Source: DASQJL01 sp036380835 (lineage in GTDB: Bacteria; Eisenbacteria; RBG-16-71-46; SZUA-252). From it: DNA of 64,000 nucleotides. The position numbers and the translations under genes are program-made. The DNA lies in the NCBI GenBank assembly GCA_036380835.1, contig DASVDZ010000069.1, positions 1-64,000 on the forward strand. The letters are read 5' to 3'. This document shows positions 51,196 to 60,219 of this stretch, piece after piece (the stretch's first letter is position 1; the number at the start of each line of letters is the position of its first letter). The notes beneath the pieces are model-generated. The model was given only the letters and a program-made list of their open reading frames with translations, was not told the DNA's origin and searched no databases.

Positions 51196-52868
51196 AAGCG
51201 CGATGCCGTGAGCGTCACGTCCGACTTCGCCCAGATCCTCTTGAACCGCGCCTCGGCCTCGGCCGACGCCCTCGCGTCGTTCATCGCCTTCGCGGCCTGC
51301 GCGAGCCCGTAGAGCGACCAGCCGTTGTCCGCGAACTGCTTCAGGTCGGCGCGGTAGACGTCGACGGCTTCCTTTGCCCGGCCCGCCTGGAGGAGCACCG
51401 CGCCGAGCGCGTGGCGGGGCTCCCCGCACCAGGGCGGCGGCTCGTCGTAGCGTAGCGCGTCGCCCGACGCCACCGCCTTCGTGAGCTTCGCGACCGCCTC
51501 GTCGGTCTTCCCGCTCCGGGCCGCGATCTCGCCGTCCAGGAGCTGCGAGGCCACCGTCAGGATCGACTGGGCCGAGTTGTTGCCGAACACCAGGTCGGGG
51601 GGGATCGTCTCCGTGATCGCGGCGACGCTGTCCCGCTCGACGGCGCCCTGGTCGGGCTTCCCCGTCGCCGCGAGCGCCATGCCGCGCGCGTAGTGCCACA
51701 TCGCCGCCGTGATCCGCATGTCGGGTGGCGGCGCCTCCATCGCGAGGATCTCGTCCCACCTGCCGAACCGGACCGGCGTGAAGTAGTCGACCGAGCGGAA
51801 CCCCTCGAGCGGCGGCGCCTGGCGCACCAATTCCCACGGCACCGCGGCGTCCATCTGCCGCGCCGCGTCCTTCGCCAGGGCGGCGCGTCCCGTGGAGCAG
51901 AGCGCCGACCAGCGCATGTGGATGTTATGCGGGTGGTACATCATCGTGTACATGGTCTGGGGATGCCACGCGTCCATGTACCTGTGGTCGGCGCCCACCG
52001 CGGCGTCGTTGGTCGTGATCGCGTCCTCGTACCGGCCGACCCGAAGGTAGATGTGCGAGGGCATGTGGAGGAGGTGTCCCGCCTCCGGGGCGATCTTTCG
52101 CAGCCGGTCGGCGTAGCCCTCCGCCCGCTCCGGGTGGGGCGACGCCTCCACCGCGTGGATGTAGAAGTGGATCGCGCCGATCGAGTTGGGGGAGCGCTTC
52201 AGAACCCCCTCGAGGATGGAGACCATCTCGTTCACGCCCGGCTTGGGCGAGCCGTCGGTCTCGTAGAGGTCCCACGGCCGGAGCAGCATCAGCGACTCCG
52301 CGCAGAGGATCGCCGCGTCGTCGTCCTTCGGGTACTTCTTCATCAGCGCGCGCATCGCGTCGGCGTAGGCGCTGTCCCGCGGCGCGCGGTCGGCTCCCGC
52401 CGGATCGGCGAACCGGACGGCGAGCGTCGCGACGTAGTCGCGGTCGGCTTCGTTCGCCTTCGGCGCCGCCGCCCGCGCCTTCCGGAGCGCGTCGAGCGCC
52501 TGCGTCTCGGCGTCGGCGCTCATCGGGACGTTGATGTTCGGTCCGAGCGACATCGCGACGCCCCACCACGCCATCGCCATGTCGGGATCGAGCCGCGCGG
52601 CTTCCCTGAAGGACCGGGCGGCCTCGTCGTCGTTGAAGGCGTAGTAGAGCCCGAGCCCCTGGTCGAACATCTTCTGCGCCGCCGCCGACTTCGTCGCGAC
52701 CGGATGGTGGACCGAGCCGAAGTTGTGGAACATCGGGACCCCGGGGGGCGTCGGCTGGCCGCCGCCCATCGCCTCGTGTTGGGCCGCCGCCGGCGGGGCG
52801 ACCGGCGCCAGGGCGAACGCGCCGAACGCCAAGAGCCACGCGGGGATCGAACGAAACGCACGCTTCAT
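51192..52868 (-). CDS. Exported TPR-repeat protein
   Basis: The 558-residue protein has a signal peptide (about 1-29, ending AAAQ) and helical repeats of the TPR type, beginning MFDQGLGLYYAFNDDEAARSFREAARLDPDMAMAWWG. HMPSHIYLRVGRYEDAITTNDAAV and EPRHALGAVLLQAGRAKEAVDVYRADLKQF are further repeats. Several His and Met residues in the early part (MFHNFGSVHHPV, HLLHMPSH) may bind a metal. GGGAGG lies before the ATG. Similar proteins occur near multicopper oxidases, but no function is established. Confidence 0.82.
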   Translation of the reverse strand: MKRAFRSIPAWLLAFGAFALAPVAPPAAAQHEAMGGGQPTPPGVPMFHNFGSVHHPVATKSAAAQKMFDQGLGLYYAFNDDEAARSFREAARLDPDMAMAWWGVAMSLGPNINVPMSADAETQALDALRKARAAAPKANEADRDYVATLAVRFADPAGADRAPRDSAYADAMRALMKKYPKDDDAAILCAESLMLLRPWDLYETDGSPKPGVNEMVSILEGVLKRSPNSIGAIHFYIHAVEASPHPERAEGYADRLRKIAPEAGHLLHMPSHIYLRVGRYEDAITTNDAAVGADHRYMDAWHPQTMYTMMYHPHNIHMRWSALCSTGRAALAKDAARQMDAAVPWELVRQAPPLEGFRSVDYFTPVRFGRWDEILAMEAPPPDMRITAAMWHYARGMALAATGKPDQGAVERDSVAAITETIPPDLVFGNNSAQSILTVASQLLDGEIAARSGKTDEAVAKLTKAVASGDALRYDEPPPWCGEPRHALGAVLLQAGRAKEAVDVYRADLKQFADNGWSLYGLAQAAKAMNDARASAEAEARFKRIWAKSDVTLTASRF

Positions 52869-52992
52869 CGTTGGAGCCTCCCTCGAGTTCGGTTCGGTGG
52901 GGTGTGCGAGATTCGCGGAGCCTATCAAGAATCCCGCCGCTTCGGTATAGTCAGCCGGCCGTGAACGCCCATCCCCAGAACATCGACCGGCC

Positions 52993-53913
52993 ATGTCCCT
53001 AGCGCGGAACTTCATCACGTGGCTCGCGGCCCGGCGCGCCTTCACCCGGACGCTCGCCGGGACCGGCATGCGCCTCGGGTTCGCCCGCCGATTCATCGCG
53101 GGCGAGACGCTCGAGGACGCCCTCGGGTCGGCCGTCGACCTGAACGCCCGCGGCCTCCTCGTCGTCATGAATCACCTCGGCGAGAACATCCGGGACGGGA
53201 AGGACGCCGAGGAATCCTACGGCTCGTATACCGAGATCCTCCGCCAGCTCTCCCAGAGGAAGATCGACGGCGCGATCACGATCAAGCCGACGCAGCTCGC
53301 GCTCGAGCTCGACTTCGATCTCTGCAAGCGGCTGACGCTCCGCCTCGTGGAGGAGGCGGCGTCGCTCGGGAGAATGGTCGAGATCGACATGGAGCACTCG
53401 AGCGCCACGGAGGCCACCGTCTCCCTCTACGAGCACGTCCGGGCGAGCCACGAGAACGTCGGGCTGGCGGTGCAGTCCTATCTCTTCCGAACCGCGGCGG
53501 ACCTCGCGCGCCTCGAGCGCTGGAAGCCGAAGATCCGGCTCGTCAAGGGCGCCTACCTCGAGCCGCACGACATCGCGTTCGCCGAGAAGCGCCAGGTGGA
53601 CGAGAACTACGTCGCGCTGATGCGGATCCTCTTCGCGGGGAGCTTCTTCCCCGCCATCGGAACGCACGACGAGGCGCTCCTCGCGCGGGCGAAGGAGCTG
53701 GCGCGGGAGCACGGACGCGGACCGGACGACTGGGAGGTGCAGATGCTCTACGGCGTGCGGCGCGACCTCCAGGAGTCCCTGGTCCGCGAGGGCTACCGGA
53801 TGCGCGTCTACGTCACGTTCGGCACCGAGTGGGTGCCGTACTTCATGCGGCGTCTCGCGGAGCGCCCGGCGAACGTCGGGTTCGTCCTCCGGAGCATCCT
53901 GAAGGGCCGCTGA
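52993..53913 (+). CDS. putA: Proline dehydrogenase
   Basis: The 306-residue monofunctional proline dehydrogenase contains GLLVVMNHLGENI, ITIKPTQLALELD, VEIDMEHSS, YLFRTAADLARL, RLVKGAYLEP and FFPAIGTHDEALL, the FAD barrel motifs. It lacks the P5C dehydrogenase domain. It feeds electrons from proline oxidation to the quinone pool. No rocA/putA2 gene is nearby. The start ATG follows the divergent promoter region with the TPR gene. Confidence 0.93.
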   Translation: MSLARNFITWLAARRAFTRTLAGTGMRLGFARRFIAGETLEDALGSAVDLNARGLLVVMNHLGENIRDGKDAEESYGSYTEILRQLSQRKIDGAITIKPTQLALELDFDLCKRLTLRLVEEAASLGRMVEIDMEHSSATEATVSLYEHVRASHENVGLAVQSYLFRTAADLARLERWKPKIRLVKGAYLEPHDIAFAEKRQVDENYVALMRILFAGSFFPAIGTHDEALLARAKELAREHGRGPDDWEVQMLYGVRRDLQESLVREGYRMRVYVTFGTEWVPYFMRRLAERPANVGFVLRSILKGR

Positions 53914-53934
53914 GCGGACGGATCCGGCGTCCGG

Positions 53935-54579
53935 TCACGGCGCTCCGAACTCCCGCTCGACCCGCGACCGGAGATCGCCGAGGCTCGCGACCGCCACGTC
54001 GGCCGGGCCCGGCCGCGCGTGGGGCCGCTCCACGAAGACGCTCGTGAGGCCGAGCCCGCGGGCCGTCGCGAGGTCGTAGTCGCCGTACGCGGAGACGTGC
54101 CACCAGTGCGGGCCCGGCGCCACGCCGAGCCGCGCCGATGCCGCGCGCCAGACCTCGGGGTCGGGCTTGTAGCGGCGAATCTCCTCGGCGCAGATCCAGT
54201 CGCTCATCCGGAATCCGAGGGCGCGCTCCACCTGGACGCCGTGCGCGCGATCGCTGTTGGTCGTGGCGACGCACGGGGCGACGGTCATCAGGCCCCGCAA
54301 CGCCGCGGCGGAATCGGGATAGAGGGGCCAGCGGCCGGCGTCGTCGCCGATCGCGCGCGCCGCCGCCGGCTCCATCCCGAGCACGCGGACGAGGCTCTCG
54401 GCCACGATCTCGGCGTAGAGGCGGAACGGCCCCCCCTCGATCGCCCCCTGCGCGTCGATCACGCGGTCGAACGCCGCGTCGTCGAACGGCACGCCGCGCG
54501 CGCGTACCGCTTCGGCGAGGCCCCGTCGCCAGTCGAGCACGGTGCCGAAGATGTCGAACGTGAAGAGCGTCGGTCGCAT
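53935..54579 (-). CDS. HAD-superfamily hydrolase (haloacid dehalogenase type II-like)
   Basis: The 214-residue protein has the HAD motifs: TFDIFGTVLDW with nucleophile Asp9, TTNSD (motif II), RYKPDPEVWRAA (motif III lysine) and HVSAYGDYDLATARGLG (motif IV). The FGTVLDW and KPDPEVW pattern fits haloacid dehalogenases. Actual substrate could also be a phosphate ester. Confidence 0.88.
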   Translation of the reverse strand: MRPTLFTFDIFGTVLDWRRGLAEAVRARGVPFDDAAFDRVIDAQGAIEGGPFRLYAEIVAESLVRVLGMEPAAARAIGDDAGRWPLYPDSAAALRGLMTVAPCVATTNSDRAHGVQVERALGFRMSDWICAEEIRRYKPDPEVWRAASARLGVAPGPHWWHVSAYGDYDLATARGLGLTSVFVERPHARPGPADVAVASLGDLRSRVEREFGAP

Positions 54580-54646
54580 CGGGCTTGAGTCTGCCAGGGG
54601 AAGGGAGGAAATTCATCCCCTGGGGTTCATCGCGAGAGGGGGAACG

Positions 54647-55117
54647 ATGACGGAATCCAAGCGAATCGCCGACCAGCACCGACGCGCGTTCGACGGGGAG
54701 GCATGGCACGGACCCGCGCTGTTCGAGCTCCTGGGGGACCTGGACGCGGCGCGCGCCTCGGCGCGGCCGATCGCCGGCGGTCACACGATCTGGGAGATCG
54801 TGCTCCACGTCGAGGCCTGGGAAGAGGCGGTCCACCAGCGCCTCAAGGGCCGGCCGATCGAGCTGACGCCGGACCTCGATTGGCCCGCGGTGGGGGAGAC
54901 CGGCCCCGCCGCATGGACCCGCGCGCTGGCCTCGCTCCGCGCCACGCACGACGCGCTCAATCGGGACATCGCCGCGACGCGCGACGCGCGCCTCGCGGAA
55001 GTGGCTCCCGGAAGGGAATACACGCTCTACCACCTCCTCCATGGGGCGGTGCAGCACGCGCTCTACCACGCGGGGCAGATCGCGATCTTGAAGAAGGGAT
55101 CCTCCACGGCGCCCTAG
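54647..55117 (+). CDS. DinB-family (YfiT-like) protein
   Basis: The 156-residue four-helix protein has the metal ligands of DinB-like proteins: IWEIVLHVEAWEEAVHQRL (His), YTLYHLLHGAVQHALYHAGQIAILK (two His in the last helix). Many relatives are thiol S-transferases using bacillithiol or mycothiol, or are of unknown function. ATG 54647 follows GAGAGGGGGAA. Confidence 0.88.
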   Translation: MTESKRIADQHRRAFDGEAWHGPALFELLGDLDAARASARPIAGGHTIWEIVLHVEAWEEAVHQRLKGRPIELTPDLDWPAVGETGPAAWTRALASLRATHDALNRDIAATRDARLAEVAPGREYTLYHLLHGAVQHALYHAGQIAILKKGSSTAP

Positions 55118-55193
55118 CCGGTCGAGGCGGCGCCGTTTCGGTGTTATGCTCGAGGGGCCCCGGAACCGATCACCCATGTCGAGGTGCGCTCGA

Positions 55194-55937
55194 ATGAACC
55201 GCTTCGTCTTCGCCTTCGCAGCCGCCCTGCTCCTCCCGCCCGCCGCCGCGGGGGCCGGGGTCTCCTCCGCCACCATGGCCGCGACCGACTCGACGCGCCC
55301 GCCCTCGCGCTACGCCAAGCCCGACTCGGCGCTCATGGCGTCGCTCGGGAGGGGGGGGTACCTCCTCGTCTTCCGCCACGGCAAGACCGACTGGGCGCAG
55401 CGCGACACCGATCTCATGAACCTGGCCAATCGCGACACGCAGCGGAACCTGAGCGACGTCGGGAGGCGGGAGATGGAGGAGGTCGGGAAGGCGATCGCCG
55501 CGCTCGGCCTCCCGATCGGAGCCGTGGCGTCGAGTCCGCTCTGGCGCTGCCGCGACACCGCGACGCTCGCGTTCGGGCACTGCGACACGACCAGCGCCCT
55601 CTTCCTGCGCGGACCCGAGTATCGAACGGTCCGCGTGACGATGCTCTCGACGCCGCCGCCGCCCGGGAAGGACGACGTGATCGTCACCCAGCAGGATCTC
55701 GTCATGCCGATCCTCGGCATCCTGCGGGATGAGCTGGGCGAGGGAGAGGCGCTCATCATCCTGCCTCATGGCGACGGCAAGTTCGACGTCGCGGCGCAGA
55801 TCGCGCCCGAGGATTGGCTCCGGTTCGCCGCGGCCGCCCGGTCCAAGCCGGCGGCGGTCAAGGCGGCACCAGGGTCCAAGGCGGCGCCTGCGGGCAAGGC
55901 GAAGACCAAGCGCCCGGCGACGACCAAGACCAAGTAG
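55194..55937 (+). CDS. Exported histidine phosphatase family protein with Lys/Ala-rich tail
   Basis: The 247-residue protein has a signal peptide (about 1-20) and the histidine phosphatase signature LLVFRHGKTDW with the RHG phospho-histidine. A second histidine appears in ALIILPHGDGKFDV and the arginine in SSPLWRCRDTA. The last 40 residues (KPAAVKAAPGSKAAPAGKAKTK) are a basic low-complexity tail, perhaps for wall or nucleic acid contact. ATG 55194 has GAGGTG eight bases upstream and was preferred over 55176. Confidence 0.82.
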   Translation: MNRFVFAFAAALLLPPAAAGAGVSSATMAATDSTRPPSRYAKPDSALMASLGRGGYLLVFRHGKTDWAQRDTDLMNLANRDTQRNLSDVGRREMEEVGKAIAALGLPIGAVASSPLWRCRDTATLAFGHCDTTSALFLRGPEYRTVRVTMLSTPPPPGKDDVIVTQQDLVMPILGILRDELGEGEALIILPHGDGKFDVAAQIAPEDWLRFAAAARSKPAAVKAAPGSKAAPAGKAKTKRPATTKTK

Positions 55938-55952
55938 CGCCCCGGCGTTCGA

Positions 55953-55968
55953 CGGCAACCCGTTGCCG
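55953..55968. terminator. Hairpin after the phosphatase gene
   Basis: CGGCAA (55953-55958) pairs with TTGCCG (55963-55968) 16 nt past the stop codon. The following ATCAATATATTG is AT-rich but not a U-run, so it is only a modest terminator; the AT-rich part may belong to the promoter of the next gene. Confidence 0.4.
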
Positions 55969-56064
55969 ATCAATATATTGCCGCCCCACCCATGCCGCCC
56001 ACGGGCGCCCGCTCCACGGCCGAACCCCTAAACAATCCGTCCCGTCGGGCCGATCTCTGAGCGC

Positions 56065-56544
56065 ATGACCGTAGACGAGCAGATCGCCCGACTCGACGCG
56101 CTGGAGGCCGAGGGCGCGCCGCTCCTCCGTATCCTCGAGGCGGCCGTCCGCGGCCTCCACGATAGCGACGCGCGCTTTCACTGGACCGGCGTCTACGAGC
56201 TGTTCGACGACGGCGTCCTCCGGCTCGGTCCGTTCGTCGGCGCGCCCACCGACCACGTCTTCATCGGCGTCGGAAACGGCGTCTGCGGCACGGCCGTCGC
56301 CGAGCGGCGGAACATGAACGTCCCGGACGTCCGGGAGATCACCAACTACCTCGCCTGCAGCACCGAGACCCGCTCGGAGCTCGTCGTCCTGATCCGGAAG
56401 GGCGAGACGATCTACGGGCAGATCGACATCGACAGCCACCAGGTGGCGGCGTTCGACCCGAAGGCGGTCGCGGCCGTCGAACGGATCGCCGATCGCCTGG
56501 CGCGCGCCTACGCGGCGTCCGCCTTGCCGCGGCGGCGGAAGTGA
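56065..56544 (+). CDS. GAF-domain free-methionine-(R)-sulfoxide reductase-like protein
   Basis: The 159-residue single GAF domain carries GNGVCGTAVAERRNMNVPDVREI and LACSTETRSELVVLI, matching the active-site cysteines of free-methionine-R-sulfoxide reductase (fRMsr). The first cysteine of the usual three is not obvious, so activity is likely but not certain. It ends with a GTGA overlap at the start of the hybrid kinase gene, so it might instead or additionally serve that kinase as a sensor partner. Confidence 0.8.
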   Translation: MTVDEQIARLDALEAEGAPLLRILEAAVRGLHDSDARFHWTGVYELFDDGVLRLGPFVGAPTDHVFIGVGNGVCGTAVAERRNMNVPDVREITNYLACSTETRSELVVLIRKGETIYGQIDIDSHQVAAFDPKAVAAVERIADRLARAYAASALPRRRK

Positions 56545-59147
56545 CGGGAATGGCCGACGCGCCCGGGGCGCCCGGGCACCCCGATCCGGCGGCGATCGCC
56601 CGCTCGCTCGCGGCGATCGCGTCTCCGTCCGGGATCGACGCCGGGCTTCGCGAGGCGGCCCGCCTCCTGGGGACCTGCTCGGCCTCGCGCGTCTCGGGGG
56701 TCCTCTACGTGAGGGACGGAGAGATCGCGCACGAGGCGTGGCACCCCGAGGCCGAGAAGCGGCACGTCGAGACGATGATCCCGCTCAAGCAGGCCGCGCT
56801 GGCCGCGGCCGCCGGGGAGGCCCCCGACGACCGCCGGGTCACCGCGTGCGCCGTCGCGGGCGACGGCGCCGCCACCGTCCCGGAGGCGGTGGTCTGGGTT
56901 CGCGCGGAGGATCGGGGAAGCGCCGCGGGGGACGGTCGCCGCGAGTCGCCCGAGGTCGAGCGCCTCGCGCAGGCGGTGCTCTCGCTCCTCGGCGGGAAGA
57001 TCGCGGCGGCGGCCGAGGGGGCGCGCTACCACGAGCGCCAGGAACAGTACGAGCGGTGGTTCCAGACCCTCGACGCGCAGCTTCGGATCCTCGACCGGGA
57101 GCGGCAGAAGTTCGCCGCCGTCGCGAATCAGCCGGACAGCTACGCGTTCGTCACGGACGGATCGCGGACCGTGCGCTGGCTCAACAAGGCGATGGCGGGC
57201 CTCCTCGCGCGTCTCGGCGGGGAGGGCGAGCGGCTCGGCCGGTCGTGCGAGGAGGTCTGCGTCCGCCTGGGGCTGACCGGGCGCCCGGAGGGCTGCGCCG
57301 CCTGTCCGGTGATGCGCGCGTACGAGACGAACGAGGGGAGCCACCTCGAGGTCCGGACCGGCGCCGGCGACGCGGAGCGGGATCTCTACGTGACCGCGCT
57401 GCCGATTCGCGGCCCCGACGGCCGCCCGATCGAGGTGCTCGGGCAGATCCAGGACGTCACCAACCTCGAGGTCGTCCGGCGCGCCAAGGAGCGCCTCGAG
57501 ACGGTGATCTCAGGAGCGCCGATCGTGCTCTACGCGGTCGATCGCGACGGGTGCTTCACCCTCTCCGTGGGGAAGGGGCTCGAGGCGCTCGGCCTGAAGC
57601 CGGGCGAGGTGATCGGCCGCTCGGTGTTCGAGATGTACGGCGGCGTTCCCGGCGTCGAGGACGCGATCCAGCGGGCGCTCGCGGGCGAGACCCTGACGCG
57701 GAGCGTGCTCGTCGGCGACGCCGCCTTCGAATCGTACTTCGGCCCGCTGCGCGGGCCGGGCGGCGAGATCGAGGGGATGATCGGCGTCTCGACCGACGTC
57801 ACCGAGCGCCGCCGCGCGGAGGAGGCGCTCCGCCGGAGCGAGGAGCAGCTCCGCCACGCCCAGCGAATCGAGGCGGTCGGGAGCCTCGCGGGCGGCGTCG
57901 CGCACGACTTCAACAACCTTCTCACCGCGCTCTTCGGGCACCTCAAGTTCCTGCGCGCGCGCGTCGCTCCCGGCTCCGATCTCGAGCGGGAAGTGGACGC
58001 CATCCAGCGCGCGGCCGATCGCGCCGCGTCGCTCACCCGCCAGCTCCTCGCGTTCAGCCGGAAGCAGGTGCTCCAGCTCCGGGCCGTGGACATGAACGGG
58101 GTCGTGCGCGACATGGAGCCGATGCTTCGGCGGCTGATCCGGGAGGACGTCGAGCTCCGCATCCAGCCGGAGGCCACGGAGGCGTGGATTACCGCCGATC
58201 CGGGACAGATCGAGCAGGTCGTGATGAACCTGGCGGTGAACGCGCGCGACGCGATGCCGCAGGGCGGGCGCCTCACGATCCGGACCGCGAACGTGACGGC
58301 CGGACCCGAAGGGTTCGGGGAATGGCCCGGATCGCCCGGGATCGAGCCGCGCGACCCCGTCGCGGCGGGCCGGTACGTCGCGCTCATGGTCCGGGACACG
58401 GGCACCGGGATGGACGCGGCGACCCAGGAGCGCGCGTTCGAGCCGTTCTTCACGACGAAGCCGGTCGGCGAGGGGACCGGGCTCGGGCTCTCCACCGTCT
58501 ACGGCATCGTCAAGCAGAGCGGCGGGGAGATCTACCTGACGAGCGCGCCGGGAAGCGGCGCGACGTTCACGATCTACTTCCCCTGCGCCGACCCGGCCGT
58601 GGGGTCGGGGCCAGGAGGTAGCGCGTCATCGGCGGCGTCGACGGCGGCGGGCGCTCGGGCGGGGGCCCCGTCGGGCGAGGGCGCCGACGCCCCGGCCCCT
58701 CGCGGCGTGACCGTCCTCCTCGTCGAGGACGAGCAGATGGTCCGCGACCTCTTCCGCGACGTGCTCGTGGACGCGGGCTTCACGGTGCTCGAGGCGGGGA
58801 GCGGCGACGAAGCCCTCGCGATCGCGGCGCGCCACGGAGAGCCGATCGACATCATGGTCACCGACGTCGTCATGCCGGGAATGGGCGGCGGCGAGCTGGT
58901 GCAGCGGATGGCGTCGGCGCACCCCGAGGTCCACGTCCTCTACGTTTCCGGCTACACGGACGACGTGCTCGTCCGCCGGGGCGTCCTCGACACCGGCATT
59001 CCCTTCCTGCAGAAGCCCTGCATGCCCGACGAGCTGGTGCGCGGCGTCCGCGCCGCGCTCGACGCGCCCTCCCGCCCGCGCGACGCTACAACTGGAACCA
59101 GATCCTCCGATGGAGGAGGCTCTGGTCGTGTCCGATCAGAAGATTGA
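56541..59147 (+). CDS. Cytoplasmic hybrid sensor histidine kinase (PAS-PAS-HisKA-HATPase-REC)
   Basis: The 868-residue protein has no membrane helix. An N-terminal GAF-like region (about 1-150) is followed by a PAS domain with cysteines CEEVC and CAACPV (about 235-260), as in PAS domains of environmental kinases. A second PAS (about 320-430) leads into the H-box with His455 in GGVAHDFNNLLTALFG. The HATPase has NARDAMPQGG, DTGTGM and GEGTGLGLSTVYG. A C-terminal receiver has Asp775 in MVTDVVMPG. Signal is unknown. Start is GTG 56541; ATG 56550 is an alternative. Its 3' end overlaps the convergent membrane-protein gene by 62 nt. Confidence 0.92.
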   Translation: MTGMADAPGAPGHPDPAAIARSLAAIASPSGIDAGLREAARLLGTCSASRVSGVLYVRDGEIAHEAWHPEAEKRHVETMIPLKQAALAAAAGEAPDDRRVTACAVAGDGAATVPEAVVWVRAEDRGSAAGDGRRESPEVERLAQAVLSLLGGKIAAAAEGARYHERQEQYERWFQTLDAQLRILDRERQKFAAVANQPDSYAFVTDGSRTVRWLNKAMAGLLARLGGEGERLGRSCEEVCVRLGLTGRPEGCAACPVMRAYETNEGSHLEVRTGAGDAERDLYVTALPIRGPDGRPIEVLGQIQDVTNLEVVRRAKERLETVISGAPIVLYAVDRDGCFTLSVGKGLEALGLKPGEVIGRSVFEMYGGVPGVEDAIQRALAGETLTRSVLVGDAAFESYFGPLRGPGGEIEGMIGVSTDVTERRRAEEALRRSEEQLRHAQRIEAVGSLAGGVAHDFNNLLTALFGHLKFLRARVAPGSDLEREVDAIQRAADRAASLTRQLLAFSRKQVLQLRAVDMNGVVRDMEPMLRRLIREDVELRIQPEATEAWITADPGQIEQVVMNLAVNARDAMPQGGRLTIRTANVTAGPEGFGEWPGSPGIEPRDPVAAGRYVALMVRDTGTGMDAATQERAFEPFFTTKPVGEGTGLGLSTVYGIVKQSGGEIYLTSAPGSGATFTIYFPCADPAVGSGPGGSASSAASTAAGARAGAPSGEGADAPAPRGVTVLLVEDEQMVRDLFRDVLVDAGFTVLEAGSGDEALAIAARHGEPIDIMVTDVVMPGMGGGELVQRMASAHPEVHVLYVSGYTDDVLVRRGVLDTGIPFLQKPCMPDELVRGVRAALDAPSRPRDATTGTRSSDGGGSGRVRSED

Positions 59148-59769
59148 GCTCGGGCCCCTCCGATCCCACGAACAAGCGCGCCCCGCGAACGTCCGCCGGA
59201 AGATCGAAGACGAGGAGCGTCTCGTAGGATTCGCCGGGGCGAAGGGGCGTGTCGAGCGACGTGCTCGCGCGCCCCGAGGCGGCGAGCGCGCGTTCCCCCT
59301 CGGGCGAGCGGTCGTAGCGGCGCCCCGCCGCGTCCTTCACGAAGACCCGTCGCGGGTTCGGCGCCAGAGGGCTCATCCCCCGCCGCGGCGAGATGGTGGT
59401 CTCGTCGAACCAGGTCCTCAGGCGGACGACCGTGAAGCGTCCCCGGGCCCGAACGGGATCGAGCGGCGGACCCAGCAGGGGGGTCGTCTCGGTGCCCGCG
59501 ACGGAATAGGCGAGGTGGCAGTCGATCTCGCAGAAGTACTTCTTCTCGCCCGGGCCGAGGACGATCTCGCGACTCGTCGCCGACGCGGCGAGGAGGAGCG
59601 CCGCGTAGACGCCGATCACGAGAAGGCCGAAGCCCCCGATCCACGGCACGAGGCGCGCGCGACGGAAGAGCGCGGCGGCGAGGACGCCCAGGGCCGAGGC
59701 GGCCACGAGGAATCCGGCGCCGAGGAACGCGAGGACGACGAACGGGGCGTAGGGCAGGTCATGCGCCAT
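59086..59769 (-). CDS. Membrane-anchored protein of unknown function
   Basis: The 227-residue protein has two N-terminal membrane helices (about 10-35 and 45-65), then an exported or cytoplasmic beta-rich domain with EKKYFCEIDCHLAYSV, VVRLRTWFDETTISP, VFVKDAAGRRY and ETLLVFDLPADVRGARLFVGSEGPELNLLIGH, similar in pattern to DUF4352-like ligand domains. Family is not certain. A 15-bp palindrome sits 10 nt before its ATG. It lies 45 nt downstream of the winged-helix regulator gene. Confidence 0.75.
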   Translation of the reverse strand: MAHDLPYAPFVVLAFLGAGFLVAASALGVLAAALFRRARLVPWIGGFGLLVIGVYAALLLAASATSREIVLGPGEKKYFCEIDCHLAYSVAGTETTPLLGPPLDPVRARGRFTVVRLRTWFDETTISPRRGMSPLAPNPRRVFVKDAAGRRYDRSPEGERALAASGRASTSLDTPLRPGESYETLLVFDLPADVRGARLFVGSEGPELNLLIGHDQSLLHRRIWFQL

Positions 59770-59778
59770 GGCGGGCTC

Positions 59779-59793
59779 CTTTGCGTTGCAAAG
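59779..59793. promoter_or_regulatory. Operator candidate CTTTGCGTTGCAAAG
   Basis: A perfect palindrome (CTTTGC-GTT-GCAAAG) 10 nt before the ATG of the membrane protein at 59769, overlapping its ribosome binding site. A related 15-mer, CTTTG-N5-CAAAG, lies at 60859-60873. The winged-helix regulator between them is the obvious candidate binder. Confidence 0.6.
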
Positions 59794-59814
59794 TGATGAG
59801 CCACGAAAAGCGGC

Positions 59815-60219
59815 TCACGACCGCTGCGCCCAGCGGATGACCGCGGCGAGATGGCTCAGATGGCGCTCCAGGGCGCGCCGCCCCGCCGGCGTCAGGCGGT
59901 ACTCGGTCTTCGGGACGCGCCCCTCGAACGACTTGGCGCAGGCGACGTAGCCCGCCTCCTCCAGCCGCCGCGCGTGCACCGAGAGGTTGCCGTCGGTCAG
60001 GTCGAGCAGCTCCTTCAGCTCGTTGAAGGTGAGCGTCTCGTTCACGGCGAGGGCGCTCACGATGCCGAGCCGCGCGCGCTCGTGGATCACGCGGTCGAGC
60101 GCGGCGAGGCCCTCGGGCGCGGGGCCGGGAGCGCCCCGCGGCCGCTTGCCCTTGGGCGGATCGCCGTAGGGGCGCGGATCCTCGTCGCGCGCGCGCGCGG
60201 GCCGGCCGCGGTCAGCCAC
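59815..60219 (-). CDS. Winged-helix transcriptional regulator (HTH_34/ArsR-like)
   Basis: The 134-residue protein has a basic disordered N-terminus (about 1-30) and a winged helix: IHERARLGIVSALAVNETLTFNELKELLDLTDGNLSVHARRLEEAGYVACAKSFEGRVPKTEYRLTPAGRRALERHL in separate segments. This matches the PF13601-type winged helix family, whose members usually regulate a neighbouring membrane protein gene. The gene overlaps the upstream membrane protein by eight bases, so both come from the promoter at 60827-60855. Autoregulation through the CTTTG palindromes is likely. Confidence 0.88.
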   Translation of the reverse strand: MADRGRPARARDEDPRPYGDPPKGKRPRGAPGPAPEGLAALDRVIHERARLGIVSALAVNETLTFNELKELLDLTDGNLSVHARRLEEAGYVACAKSFEGRVPKTEYRLTPAGRRALERHLSHLAAVIRWAQRS

